Positions 27,711 to 35,997 are shown, counted from the first letter of the stretch. The stretch: DNA of 64,000 bases from Dokdonella sp041395345 (GCF_041395345.1 NZ_JAWLAR010000011.1:1-64000), one strand, 5' to 3'. Numbers and translations are program-made. The notes: a model not told the origin generated them from the letters alone.

Positions 27711-27930
27711 TCGGGTTGCCTGGCCGCGGGTGCGGGTGGGTCCTGCGCCCGTTCCCTGTTTCTTCGCGGATTGGGCTGCGCGGATGCCCCGAAAAGGGTT
27801 TCACTTCGGTCGCGGTGCCCCCATTCGGATTGCGCACATCTCCGACGTTGGTCGAGCTTGCCTCCCCTCTGCGCGGCAAGGGCGATCCGGTTCCTGCGTT
27901 CTTGTTTGTCCTTAGGTATCGTGCCTTGCT

Positions 27931-28605
27931 TCAGGCGCGCAGGTGGAAGCGCGTGTTTCGGCGCGTATCAAATATGCCTCTGCACTTGAGGATTTCGATG
28001 CAAGCACCTGTTTCTGAATGGGAAATCTTCAGGCGAAGCGCCGCCGGGCTGGATTCCTGCAAGGCTTTCAAGGGGCGGAAAAGAAAAGCCAGGGCATTCC
28101 CGGTTTCGGCGGCCAGTTGCAGGCGGCGCAGCTGCCTGTAATTGGCATCAGGCAACCAGTGCAGCACCGCAGCGCAGCAACCGGCGCGCAGGCATTGCTC
28201 GGCGCTCCAGTGAGAATCGGTGGCTCCGGCGTCGATCTGAACGAAATGATCCAGATCGATGCCGGCTGCAGCGAGGGCCGGCGGGTAGGGCAGGTAGGGT
28301 GGAGCGATCATCGCCACGCGACGACGCGAACGGGTCAGTGCGGCCAGGGCCGGCATGAGCAGCTCGAGCTCGCCAAGGCCGTCATTCTCGATGAGGATCT
28401 CGGTCAGGCAGCCGACTGGCCAGCCTGCACCAGGCAGCAGGGCATCCAGTGAGGCATTGCCCGTGGCCCGGGTACGGATCGAGGAACCGGGTTCGGCACC
28501 GCCACGCCAGATACCCGGGTGGCGCAATACTTCGCCGAGTGCGGAAGCTTGCGGCAAGGGCAGCGGTGCTGACGGGGCAAAGGATGCGGCAAGCAGTGCG
28601 GACAT
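27931..28605 (-). CDS. imuA: Translesion-synthesis-associated protein ImuA
   Basis: ImuA is a RecA-like accessory protein that acts with ImuB and DnaE2 in damage-induced mutagenesis. The 224-residue product has the family pattern: LDALLPGAGWPVGCLTEILIENDGLGELELLMPAL near residues 52-88, RRVAMIAPPYLPYPPALAAAGID, and GCCAAVLHWLPDANYRQLRRLQLAAETG. It begins one base after the lexA stop, so the pair forms a LexA-controlled operon. Usually imuB and dnaE2 follow at once; here the next gene downstream is convergent and no imuB trace is seen in the ~220 bp between them. Confidence 0.86.
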   Translation of the reverse strand: MSALLAASFAPSAPLPLPQASALGEVLRHPGIWRGGAEPGSSIRTRATGNASLDALLPGAGWPVGCLTEILIENDGLGELELLMPALAALTRSRRRVAMIAPPYLPYPPALAAAGIDLDHFVQIDAGATDSHWSAEQCLRAGCCAAVLHWLPDANYRQLRRLQLAAETGNALAFLFRPLKALQESSPAALRLKISHSETGACIEILKCRGIFDTRRNTRFHLRA

Positions 28606-28606
28606 T

Positions 28607-29218
28607 TCAGGTTCTCCGGATCATGCCGACATAGCGACCTTCGATGGCGAAGGCGTCACGTTCCGGATCGATTTCGATCGGTTCAAAGTCGGGGTTGGAC
28701 GGCAGCAGGCGAATCCGTCCGCGCTTGCGTTCAAGAGTCTTGAGGGTGACTTCATCATCGACACGGGCGACCACGATATGACCGTCATCGGCTGTTTCGG
28801 TGCGATGGATAGCGGCCAGGTCACCATCGAGGATGCCGGCATCGCGCATGCTCAGGCCGACCACGCGCAGGAAATAATCCGGCCGCGGACGGAACAGGCT
28901 GGCGTCGATGCCGAACTCGCCTTCGATATTTTCGGTAGCCAGGATCGGACTGCCGGCGGCCACGCGGCCGACGAGGGGCAGCAACATCGCCGCCGGCGTC
29001 CGTGAGCGGTGATTCAGGCGCAGTCCACGATGCGGAATGCGTTCGAGCACGCCCTTGCGCTCAAGGGCCTTGATGTAATCCTGGGCCGAGCTATGCCGGG
29101 CAAAACCCAGGGCGTCGGCGATCTCGCGCAGGGTTGGCGCATTGCCGCGTTCGGCCATGTGCTGGCGGATGTAGTCCAGTACGCGGCGCTGGTTGTCGGT
29201 CAGGTCAAGATCGTCCAT
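28607..29218 (-). CDS. lexA: LexA repressor (SOS regulator)
   Basis: LexA represses SOS genes and self-cleaves when RecA filaments form. The 203-residue protein has the N-terminal winged helix (MDDLDLTDNQRRVLDYIRQHMAERGNAPTLREIADALGF), a hinge, and the S24 peptidase domain. The cleavage-site dipeptide is in VGRVAAGSP, the catalytic serine in VVGLSMRDAGILDGD and the lysine in IVVARVDDEVTLKTLERK. The ATG at 29218 matches the conserved N-terminus. No Shine-Dalgarno sequence precedes it, and a perfect palindrome overlaps the start codon (29217-29236). The N-terminal RHSSAQDYIKALERKG recognition helix departs from the E. coli S-x-x-A-x-x-H-L form. Confidence 0.95.
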   Translation of the reverse strand: MDDLDLTDNQRRVLDYIRQHMAERGNAPTLREIADALGFARHSSAQDYIKALERKGVLERIPHRGLRLNHRSRTPAAMLLPLVGRVAAGSPILATENIEGEFGIDASLFRPRPDYFLRVVGLSMRDAGILDGDLAAIHRTETADDGHIVVARVDDEVTLKTLERKRGRIRLLPSNPDFEPIEIDPERDAFAIEGRYVGMIRRT

Positions 29219-29236
29219 ACGTACTAATGTACGTAT
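29217..29236. promoter_or_regulatory. Palindromic operator overlapping the lexA start codon (candidate LexA box)
   Basis: A perfect inverted repeat ATACGTAC-TAAT-GTACGTAT spans 20 bp with 8-bp arms and covers the lexA start codon and the proposed -10. It contains TTAGTAC, similar to half-sites of the xanthomonad TTAG-N6-CTAA LexA motif, but differs from the E. coli CTG-N10-CAG box. Autorepression of lexA-imuA is the natural role. Confidence 0.7.
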
Positions 29237-29254
29237 ATCGATCAGGATTTGCAA
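29226..29254 (-). promoter_or_regulatory. Candidate lexA promoter; transcript probably leaderless
   Basis: On the minus strand a TTGCAA -35 (29249-29254) and TACATT -10 (29226-29231) are spaced by 17 bp, each matching four of six consensus bases. The -10 ends seven bases before the lexA ATG, so transcription would begin at or near the start codon. This fits the lack of a ribosome binding site. Confidence 0.5.
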
Positions 29255-29270
29255 GTGCCGCGATTGCAGC

Positions 29271-29816
29271 TCATCGCGAACCGTTGCACCACTGGGATTC
29301 GCAAGGCCTGCCGTCATTGTCGCCGTCCATGGCCGTGTTCGGACAATGCTCGATGAAATAGGTGGCTTCGGCGCACGACGTCATCTGCGAGCAGGACGTG
29401 CGTCCGTCGCACGTGAACCTGTTGCTGGGTGAATCCTGCTTCAGGATCTGGCTTGTCCCGACCGCAAAAGTGTCATCGGCCGCCCTATGCGTGGTGTAGA
29501 CGTAGACTCCGACAAATGCGATGAGCACTGCGGCCAGTAAGTTGACAACCAACCTGGCCGCGGAAAATCGAGACTCCGAAGCTTCTGGTTGTCTTGACCT
29601 GGGAGAACCGCCTGCGCGGCCAACGCGAATGGCCCTCAACTTGCCTTCGGGACCCATTTCCGTCTCGAAGGAGATCAATTCGTCTACAACGGGTCGCTTT
29701 CCGTCCTTCGGAAATGCGGACACATGGACAAACAAGTCGCCGTCACCTTGCGCGGGCGAAATGAAGCCAAATCCCCTATCGTCATTCCACTTGACCAGCC
29801 TGCCATGCTTTCGCAT
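29271..29816 (-). CDS. Cold-shock-domain protein with membrane helix and C-terminal excalibur-like domain
   Basis: The 181-residue product starts MRKHGRLVKWNDDRGFGFISP, a cold-shock domain with RNP1-like GFGFI and RNP2-like DLFVHVSAF motifs that should bind single-stranded nucleic acid. Residues ~87-106 form one membrane helix (LVVNLLAAVLIAFVGVYVY). The C-terminal ~50 residues are cysteine-rich and end with an excalibur calcium-binding pattern (CAEATYFIEHCPNTAMDGDNDGRPCESQWC). The nucleic-acid-binding part should lie in the cytoplasm and the calcium-binding part in the periplasm. A TTG four codons upstream could also start it, but ATG at 29816 has AGG nearby. Confidence 0.82.
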   Translation of the reverse strand: MRKHGRLVKWNDDRGFGFISPAQGDGDLFVHVSAFPKDGKRPVVDELISFETEMGPEGKLRAIRVGRAGGSPRSRQPEASESRFSAARLVVNLLAAVLIAFVGVYVYTTHRAADDTFAVGTSQILKQDSPSNRFTCDGRTSCSQMTSCAEATYFIEHCPNTAMDGDNDGRPCESQWCNGSR

Positions 29817-29964
29817 CGCGAACCTCAATACTTAAGTATTGCCTACATCATTTCGAACTTGGGTGTAGCGGACAGAATCCAGTTGCGCCACGTATTCCGC
29901 TGCAACGCTTCCCCTCGGGAAAACGCTGCGGGAAGGAACTTGCAGGATCCGGAATTGGGCCGGA

Positions 29965-30282
29965 TCAGGAAGCCGGTGCCTTCATTACCTTTTCCATGCT
30001 TTCCAGGGCTTTCCTGGTCGGGTTGTCGAGGCAGTAGTCCATGAAGCGGTCGGTGCCTGCGGCGAGCACATCCGTATTGAAGGTGGTACCGCCGGACTTG
30101 CCGAGCAGGTAGCCATGCAGGACCGCAATGGCGACGTCGCGATCCTTGCCGGAGAAGAGCATGACTTCCTTGCAGGTGTAGTTGGCAAGATTCTTGTCAT
30201 CGTTGTCCGCAGCTGTTGCCGGTGCGGCAAGGCTCGCCGCGAGCAGGGCGAATGCAAGTACGCTGGTGGTCCGATAGGTCAT
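29965..30282 (-). CDS. HdeA/HdeB-like periplasmic protein
   Basis: This 105-residue protein has a signal peptide (MTYRTTSVLAFALLAASLAAPATAA). The mature part contains two cysteines in the HdeA pattern: NYTCKEVMLFSGKDRDVAIAVLHGYLLGKSG and RFMDYCLDNPTRKALESMEKVM. HdeA proteins are small acid-activated periplasmic chaperones; a similar role is inferred from the fold pattern only. The ATG at 30282 has GAGGA upstream. A glycine-zipper gene lies 63 bp upstream on the same strand, so the two may be co-transcribed. Confidence 0.75.
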   Translation of the reverse strand: MTYRTTSVLAFALLAASLAAPATAADNDDKNLANYTCKEVMLFSGKDRDVAIAVLHGYLLGKSGGTTFNTDVLAAGTDRFMDYCLDNPTRKALESMEKVMKAPAS

Positions 30283-30345
30283 TTTCGTGTCCTCAGTAGT
30301 CCGTGGAATTCGTGCAGGGTGCTGCGCAAACACGCAGCACCTGAT

Positions 30346-30678
30346 TCAATACTTGACGAGGCCGGCCATGCAGTTGTCGTAGGCCTGTTTGTAGACCTCA
30401 TTCTTGGTGACGCTCTTTCTGACGCCGCCAGCTGCGGCGCCCCAGGCCGCGCCCTTGCGCGCCGACTTGCTGGAGTCGCCGACAATCGCGCCGAACGCGG
30501 CGCCGCGCACCGCACCGCGTCCTGCGCTACCCGCGACGCTGCCCGTACCGGCCTGGACTCGCGTGGCGTAAGCCTGGCAGTCGGCGGGTGATGCCGCGCT
30601 GGCCGAGAGCGACCAACCGAGGAGGACGCACGCGGCCAGCAGACCGGTTGCCGTTCCTGGTTTGAAAACGAGTTTCAT
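30346..30678 (-). CDS. Glycine-zipper family secreted protein
   Basis: This 110-residue protein has a signal peptide (MKLVFKPGTATGLLAACVLLGWSLSASA). A small cysteine-bearing N-domain (DCQAYATRVQAG) follows, then a glycine-zipper stretch (GSAGRGAVRGAAFGAIVGDSSKSARKGAAWGAAAGG) typical of envelope-associated proteins. The C-terminus reads VYKQAYDNCMAGL, leaving two cysteines that could form a disulfide. The ATG at 30678 is chosen because GGAGG lies just upstream and the signal peptide begins there. Function unknown. Confidence 0.78.
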   Translation of the reverse strand: MKLVFKPGTATGLLAACVLLGWSLSASAASPADCQAYATRVQAGTGSVAGSAGRGAVRGAAFGAIVGDSSKSARKGAAWGAAAGGVRKSVTKNEVYKQAYDNCMAGLVKY

Positions 30679-31069
30679 TTGATGCCTCCTTTGAGGATAC
30701 CGCTCCGAATTCGCGGAGGGACGTTTCAGGGCCGCAAGCCTTCCGACCGTTGCAGCGAATGACGCTTGCGCTCCGATGTTATCCCGGTCTGCAAAGCCGC
30801 AAACACTTCGGCGAACAACCGATCGAAGAACTGGCCTCACGGCCCGACAGGATGCTGCCATTGATGCCAGTGCAATGCCAGCACGAGTGTCGCATCAGTG
30901 GCCCGGTTCCTTGCCGGAAAATCGGGCCGGATTCATTCGCCCGCCGTGTATGTGTATTCATCATTTCCGGCAAGTTCGGCTCTGCCCGTCCCGGATGGGG
31001 TTCCTGGACGTGCCCATGGCGGCTTTCGGCAACTGTTCCTCCGCTTGACACCTGGTGTAATCTGTCCTG
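30679..31069. promoter_or_regulatory. Divergent control region with candidate copL promoter
   Basis: This 391-bp gap separates the glycine-zipper gene from copL. Near copL an extended -10 of the form TGn-TGTAAT lies at 31053-31061, and the short palindrome ACACC-T-GGTGT (31048-31058) overlaps it. A classic CueR box is not visible. Short reading frames elsewhere in the gap lack ribosome binding sites and look fortuitous. Confidence 0.4.
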
Positions 31070-31471
31070 ATGAGCCTGTGGTCCACAGCATTGCGAGCCG
31101 CGTTGAGCCTGGGGTTGATCCTCAATGGTTCATCAATCGCGTTGGCCGCATCTGGCATCCATTCCGGCATGGGCTCTGATTCGCACCTGGCTTCCGCTGA
31201 ATCGCCCGGCCCGGAAGTGGAGCTGCCTTGCCACGAAATGGTTTCGGTCGGCGCGAATGAATCCAGCCACGGTACGGTTCCGGTGAAGTCGGCCCCGTCG
31301 GATTGTTGCAAGCCCGGATCGTGCAATTGCGATTGCTATCACGCAGCCGCGGCGATTCCGGCATGTCCGATGTCAGGCGTTGCCGTCATTCGTGATCCGG
31401 CACGTTCGATGCCGGACTCCGGGCACATTTCGCCAGTTCTCACCGAGCAGATTCGACCTCCCATTTCCTGA
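31070..31471 (+). CDS. copL: CopL-family metal-binding regulatory protein
   Basis: CopL is a small xanthomonad protein needed for copper-inducible expression of copAB. The 133-residue product has a signal-like N-terminus (MSLWSTALRAALSLGLILNGSSIALAA) and a metal-ligand-rich centre: PCHEMVSVG, then SDCCKPGSCNCDCYHAAAAIPACPMSG. Cysteine, histidine and methionine are the expected copper ligands. It lies 118 bp upstream of copA on the same strand, matching the copL-copA-copB order of Xanthomonas. Identification rests on that order plus the ligand pattern. Confidence 0.85.
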   Translation: MSLWSTALRAALSLGLILNGSSIALAASGIHSGMGSDSHLASAESPGPEVELPCHEMVSVGANESSHGTVPVKSAPSDCCKPGSCNCDCYHAAAAIPACPMSGVAVIRDPARSMPDSGHISPVLTEQIRPPIS

Positions 31472-31589
31472 AGGTCTCGAGGTGCCTGCAGGCACTCAGC
31501 CATAGCGCCCTGTCGTTCATTGACTGACAGCGCGCCGTCAACTTTGCGCGTCTGGCGCAACCGACCCTGACCTTTTCCAGGAGCGAACC

Positions 31590-33350
31590 ATGGCGTTCCG
31601 TTCTTCTTCTTCCAATACCGCCCTGCCGCCGACCGAATCGCGACGACGATTCCTTCAAGGCCTTGCCGCGGGCGGGGCAATTGCCGGGCTGGGCCTGGGC
31701 AACGGCTTTGCCTGGGCGCTTGATTCCCACCGGGATGCCCAGAGCCTGTCCGGGACGCGATTTGATCTCGGCATTGGCGAGTCCCCAGTGAATTTCACCG
31801 GTGCTGTGCGCACCGCAACCACCGTCAATGGTTCAGTGCCGGCACCGCTGCTGCGCTGGCGCGAGGGTGACACGGTCACGTTGCGCGTCACCAATCGCCT
31901 GAATGTGGACAGTTCAATTCACTGGCACGGCATCCTGCTGCCAAGCGGCATGGATGGCGTGCCGGGTTTCAGCTTCGATGGCATCGCGCCCGGCGAAACA
32001 TTCGAATACCGCTTCGAGCTCAAACAGAGCGGTACCTACTGGTATCACAGTCATTCCCGATTCCAGGAACAGACCGGCTTGTACGGGCCTATCGTCATCA
32101 CGCCGCGTGATGGCGAGCGGCATCCGACCGAGCGCGACTACGTAGTGATGTTGTCGGACTGGAGCGATGAAGATCCCGAGGTGCTGTTCGCGAATCTCAA
32201 GAAGATGAGCGACTACTACAACTTCAACGAACCCACAGCGGTAGAGTTCGCGCAGGATGCCTTGAAAATGGGTTTTCGCAACGCGCTCGCGAAACGGAAG
32301 ATGTGGAACGAGATGCGCATGAGCCCCGCCGACCTGGGGGATGTCACCGCACACACCTATACCTACCTGATCAACGGCAAGACATCCGGGAACAACTGGA
32401 CCGGCCTGTTCGAACGTGGCGAGAGAGTGCGCCTGCGTTTCATCAATGGTTCGGCCATGAGCATTTTCGATGTGCGCATTCCGGGCCTGAAAATGACCGT
32501 GGTCGCTGCGGATGGCCAGGATGTCGAGCCGGTCAGTGTCGACGAATTCCGTATTGCCGTTGCCGAAACCTACGATGTGATTGTCGAGCCGGCCGACGAT
32601 CGTGCCTATACGCTATTTGCACAGACCATCGATCGCACAGGTTTCGTACGAGGCACGCTTGCACCGCGCGCCGGCATGTCGGCGGATGTGCCCGCCATCG
32701 ATCCTCCGCAATGGCTGACCATGAGGGACATGATGGGCGCCATGGCAATGGGTGCCGGCATGGAACATGGGCCTGGCGACATGGCCGGCATGGGCCACGG
32801 ATCCGGCTCGGAAGGCATGGCCGGCATGGTGATGGCCAATCACGCCAGAACCGAGTACGGGCCCGGCGTCGACATGCGAGTCGACATGCCACGATCCAAT
32901 CTCGACGATCCGGGCATCGGCCTGCGCAACAACGGTCGCGACGTGCTGACTTATGCCGACCTGCACACCATTGGTGGTCAGATCGATCCGCGCAAACCGG
33001 GACGCGAGATCGAGCTGCACATGACCGGAAACATGGAACGTTACATGTGGTCGTTCGATGGACAGAAGTTCAACGATGCCAAGCCGGTGCACTTCCGATA
33101 CGGCGAGCGCCTGCGCGTCGTCCTGGTCAACGACACGATGATGCCGCACCCGATTCATCTACATGGGTTGTGGAGTGATCTCGAGAATCCGCAAGGCGAA
33201 TTCCAGGTCCGCAAGCATACGATCATGGTGCAGCCCGCGCAGCGCGTCAGCTATCGGGTCAGCGCCGATGCTCTTGGCCGATGGGCGTATCACTGCCATC
33301 TGCTTTATCACATGGAAGCGGGCATGTTCCGCGAAGTGGTGGTGTCATGA
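31590..33350 (+). CDS. copA: CopA-type periplasmic multicopper oxidase
   Basis: CopA is a copper-resistance multicopper oxidase exported by the Tat system. The 586-residue protein has a twin-arginine signal (SRRRFLQGLAAGGAIAGLGLG). The copper-binding motifs are HWHGILLPSGMDGVPG, YHSHSRFQEQTGLYGP, HPIHLHGLW and HCHLLYHMEAGM, supplying the trinuclear and type-1 sites. Residues ~370-415 form a methionine/histidine-rich insert (MGAMAMGAGMEHGPGDMAGMGHG) typical of the CopA family and likely to hold extra Cu(I). Its stop overlaps the copB start by four bases. Confidence 0.95.
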   Translation: MAFRSSSSNTALPPTESRRRFLQGLAAGGAIAGLGLGNGFAWALDSHRDAQSLSGTRFDLGIGESPVNFTGAVRTATTVNGSVPAPLLRWREGDTVTLRVTNRLNVDSSIHWHGILLPSGMDGVPGFSFDGIAPGETFEYRFELKQSGTYWYHSHSRFQEQTGLYGPIVITPRDGERHPTERDYVVMLSDWSDEDPEVLFANLKKMSDYYNFNEPTAVEFAQDALKMGFRNALAKRKMWNEMRMSPADLGDVTAHTYTYLINGKTSGNNWTGLFERGERVRLRFINGSAMSIFDVRIPGLKMTVVAADGQDVEPVSVDEFRIAVAETYDVIVEPADDRAYTLFAQTIDRTGFVRGTLAPRAGMSADVPAIDPPQWLTMRDMMGAMAMGAGMEHGPGDMAGMGHGSGSEGMAGMVMANHARTEYGPGVDMRVDMPRSNLDDPGIGLRNNGRDVLTYADLHTIGGQIDPRKPGREIELHMTGNMERYMWSFDGQKFNDAKPVHFRYGERLRVVLVNDTMMPHPIHLHGLWSDLENPQGEFQVRKHTIMVQPAQRVSYRVSADALGRWAYHCHLLYHMEAGMFREVVVS

Positions 33351-34435
33351 GAATGACCCTGAGTGTTCGAGATGGTGCCTGTGGGCCAGCAGCGAAACAG
33401 CGATCGCTTTGTGCGCTGGTAGCAGTCGCGCTGGCCATGCCCATGCATGGGCATGCGCAGGAACCGACGCACTCCGATCACGGCACGCAGACTGTGGCTG
33501 CGAGCGACGATGATTCTGCCGGAGCAAAAGATCACGACTCGATGGATCACGGCAAGATTGATCACGGCAAGATGGATCACAGCCAGATGGAAGGCATGGA
33601 TCACGGCGAGATGGATCACAGCCAGATGGAGGGCATGGGTCACGGCGAGATGGACCAAAGTAAGATGGACCAAGGCCAGATGAAAAGCATGAACCACGAC
33701 ATGAAGGACATGCAGGGCGGATCGGCACCGCCTGGAGCACGTAGCCCGGACTATTCCGATGGTGTCGGTTCGGGACCCATGCACGGCATGCACCACATGC
33801 ATGGCGAATCGGTGCTGACCAGCGTATTGATCGATCACCTCGAAGCGTTTCATGGAGACGAAGAAAATGGACAGGCGATCAATGCCCGGGCCTGGGTCGG
33901 ATCCGATCTGAACAAGCTCTGGTTCAAGCTCGAAGGCGAGCGCAGTGACGGACAACTGGGCGAAGCGCGTAGCGAACTTCTATGGAATCACGCGATCTCG
34001 GCCTACTGGGGATTGCAGACTGGCGTGCGACATGATTTTGGCGACGGGCCGGACAGGAACTGGGCAGCCTTCGGCTTTCAGGGTCTCGCGCCGTACTGGT
34101 TCGAAATCGATGCAACCGCCTATGTCGGCGAATCAGGGCGGACTGCATTTCGACTGGAGGCCGAGTACGAGCTTCTGCTGACCCAGCGCTCGATCCTGCA
34201 GCCGGATCTCGAGATGAATTTCTACGGCGAGGATGATCCCGCGCGTGGTGTCGGGGCAGGGCTCTCAGATCTCGAATTCGGACTTCGACTGCGTTACGAG
34301 TTCACGCGCAAGTTCGCGCCGTATCTCGGAGTCGTCTGGTCGCGCAAGTTCGGCAAGACCGCGGATTATGCGCGTGAGGACGATGAGGAAGCGGAAGACA
34401 CCGGGCTTGTCGCTGGCGTTCGACTCTGGTTCTGA
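33347..34435 (+). CDS. copB: CopB copper-resistance outer-membrane protein
   Basis: CopB is an outer-membrane beta-barrel that acts with CopA in copper resistance. The 362-residue product has a signal peptide (CALVAVALAMPMHGHAQ). A metal-binding repeat rich in MDHG/MDHSQM follows at about residues 65-122. The conserved CopB domain runs from SVLIDHLEAFHG to the end (WVGSDLNKLWFKLEGER, PYLGVVWSRKFGKTADYAR, VAGVRLWF). The terminal phenylalanine fits an outer-membrane barrel. The ATG at 33347 overlaps the copA stop in an ATGA arrangement, so translation is coupled. Confidence 0.93.
   Translation: MRMTLSVRDGACGPAAKQRSLCALVAVALAMPMHGHAQEPTHSDHGTQTVAASDDDSAGAKDHDSMDHGKIDHGKMDHSQMEGMDHGEMDHSQMEGMGHGEMDQSKMDQGQMKSMNHDMKDMQGGSAPPGARSPDYSDGVGSGPMHGMHHMHGESVLTSVLIDHLEAFHGDEENGQAINARAWVGSDLNKLWFKLEGERSDGQLGEARSELLWNHAISAYWGLQTGVRHDFGDGPDRNWAAFGFQGLAPYWFEIDATAYVGESGRTAFRLEAEYELLLTQRSILQPDLEMNFYGEDDPARGVGAGLSDLEFGLRLRYEFTRKFAPYLGVVWSRKFGKTADYAREDDEEAEDTGLVAGVRLWF
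33542..33714 (+). repeat. In-gene Met/His repeats of copB
   Basis: Imperfect repeats of 12 to 30 bases encode alternating MDHG, MDHSQM and MEGM units. They make the copper-binding N-terminal segment of CopB. Units degenerate toward the 3' end (MDQS, MDQG). They are coding repeats, not a CRISPR or a mobile element. Confidence 0.85.
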
Positions 34436-34534
34436 CTGCAGGAGTCGATGGTGTTCAACCATTCCCGGCTCGTCTGACCAGGCAAGAGCCAACTGAAATG
34501 GAGAAGGCGGGCATGTGACCCGCAATGCTTTTGT

Positions 34535-34939
34535 ATGCAGCCTGGATCAAGTGCCGCTTTCACGGCTCCGATTGCTTGTTCTTGTCAAATGGTAGTCCGT
34601 TGGAAAGAGGTAAAGCTTTCGGCAACCGGATCGCATCTTGGCTCAGTCGGCCATATCAAGGTCGGCATGCCGGGAAATTCGCTGGACGGATCGCAGATGA
34701 CGGATGCCAGCTCAGGCGAGACGGCCGCACTGAGCACATCAGCCTGGGAGGCGACGGGTGGTAGACAGGTGGATGGATCCATAGCCTATCGGCAGCTCCA
34801 GGAAACGGACAATCCCTATTATCCAAAGCACCGGGTTGTCAGTGGCACCGCCACGGTCGGGCCGATCGATACGGTTGCAAACGAAGCGGGAACGGGAAGT
34901 GGCGAGAGTTCGTCAGAAGGCGATCCCGGGAACAAATGA
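34535..34939 (+). pseudogene. Truncated paralogue of the downstream Sel1-repeat protein
   Basis: The open frame here could encode 134 residues. Its C-terminal ~100 residues align with the C-terminus of the Sel1-repeat protein at 35088-35930: RWKEVKLSATGSHL against RWRDSMQSGTGSRL, HIKVG against NVKVG, and AWEATGGRQVDGS against AWELTGGKQNDGS. YRQLQETDNPYYPKHRV then matches YRQILESDNPYDPKDRV, and SGTATVG matches TGTATVG. The signal peptide and Sel1 repeats are missing. It is therefore read as the 3' remnant of a tandem duplicate. It could still be a short expressed gene, but it has no export signal. It follows copB by 99 bp. Confidence 0.65.
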
Positions 34940-35087
34940 TCCTTGCGCAATTCGCCTGTCTCGAACGCAGCAGCACGCCAAAACCAGTGCAACTGGGAAA
35001 GATTTCTTTCAAGACATTGATGGCTATCTATTGACGACTTGCAGAGAGTTTTCGGAGGCGTATGATTATTCTTATAGAGAAAAATGG

Positions 35088-35930
35088 ATGAAGGACATGA
35101 GGCGCTACTCAAGAATCCTGACTTTTGTCTTCAGCATGTGTTCTGTCGCCGCATTTGCCCAGGCCGATACGGAAATACGGCGATCGCCTACTTACAGCGA
35201 TGCCGCACACTACGATTCCGGGCGCAGCACCGGTGACCGTATGGGTTTCACCGGGCCGGAAAAGAGTGGGCGACCCGGAGTAGCCTATTTTGAGAAAGGT
35301 GCAGAAGCGCTGGAAAAGGGTCAGACCGCTTTCGCCATCGAGATGTATGAAGTGTCCGCTTCATGGGCCTTCAAGCCTGCCCAATACAACCTTTCGGTCA
35401 TGTATGCAAAAGGGGATGGAGTCCCTGTCGACATGCCTAGGGCGATGGCGTGGGCAGCACTTGCTGCAGAACGCGGCGAAAAGAAGTTCGTTCGCGCACG
35501 AGATGCAATCAATGTCGAGCTGAGTTCCGAGCAGGTGGCGATGGCAAACGCTATTCTCGAAGAACTGAAGCCCAAGTACGCCGACAAGAAGGCATTGCGC
35601 AAGGCCAAGCGCCGCTGGCGTGATTCCATGCAGAGTGGAACGGGATCGAGACTGCGTCCCATGGGTAATGTCAAGGTGGGTGCGGGGGGTAGCGCCCTGG
35701 CAAGTTCGTCGCCGGGTCTGACCATGTTCAATGCGTGGGAATTAACCGGTGGAAAGCAGAACGACGGTTCGCGCGAGTATCGACAGATACTGGAAAGCGA
35801 CAATCCCTACGATCCCAAGGATCGGGTAAGGACGGGTACCGCGACGGTGGGCGAAATCCAGCCCATTCCTGATCTCAGCGCAAGGCAACCCGATTCAGAA
35901 ATGTCTGCGAAAGGCTCCAGCCAGCAATAG
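35088..35930 (+). CDS. Secreted Sel1-repeat (TPR-like) protein
   Basis: The 280-residue product has a signal peptide (MRRYSRILTFVFSMCSVAAFAQA). A helical repeat region at residues ~65-150 follows the Sel1 pattern (FAIEMYEVSASWAFKPAQYNLSVMYAKGDGVPVDMPRAMAWAALAAERG). The C-terminal ~90 residues hold a conserved segment also present in the truncated upstream copy (AWELTGGKQNDGSREYRQILESDNPYDPKDRVRTGTATVGEI), so that segment is probably a domain of its own. Sel1 proteins usually mediate protein contacts; the partner is unknown. ATG at 35088 or 35097 could start it. Confidence 0.75.
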   Translation: MKDMRRYSRILTFVFSMCSVAAFAQADTEIRRSPTYSDAAHYDSGRSTGDRMGFTGPEKSGRPGVAYFEKGAEALEKGQTAFAIEMYEVSASWAFKPAQYNLSVMYAKGDGVPVDMPRAMAWAALAAERGEKKFVRARDAINVELSSEQVAMANAILEELKPKYADKKALRKAKRRWRDSMQSGTGSRLRPMGNVKVGAGGSALASSSPGLTMFNAWELTGGKQNDGSREYRQILESDNPYDPKDRVRTGTATVGEIQPIPDLSARQPDSEMSAKGSSQQ

Positions 35931-35997
35931 CGCCATGGGGCCCGCTGACCGGGCGGCTTGGCGCGATTGAAGTACTTGCGGTAGGAAAACATGCATG

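Noticed and set aside
30750..31070. Short plus-strand frame before copL
   Set aside because: No ribosome binding site, low-quality composition, and it overlaps the copL control region.
33542..33714. Regular short repeats resembling a CRISPR array
   Set aside because: They are in-frame coding repeats of CopB with no spacers of constant length.
34441..34764. Separate short gene starting at 34525 in another frame
   Set aside because: The frame beginning at 34535 is the one that aligns with the Sel1-protein C-terminus.
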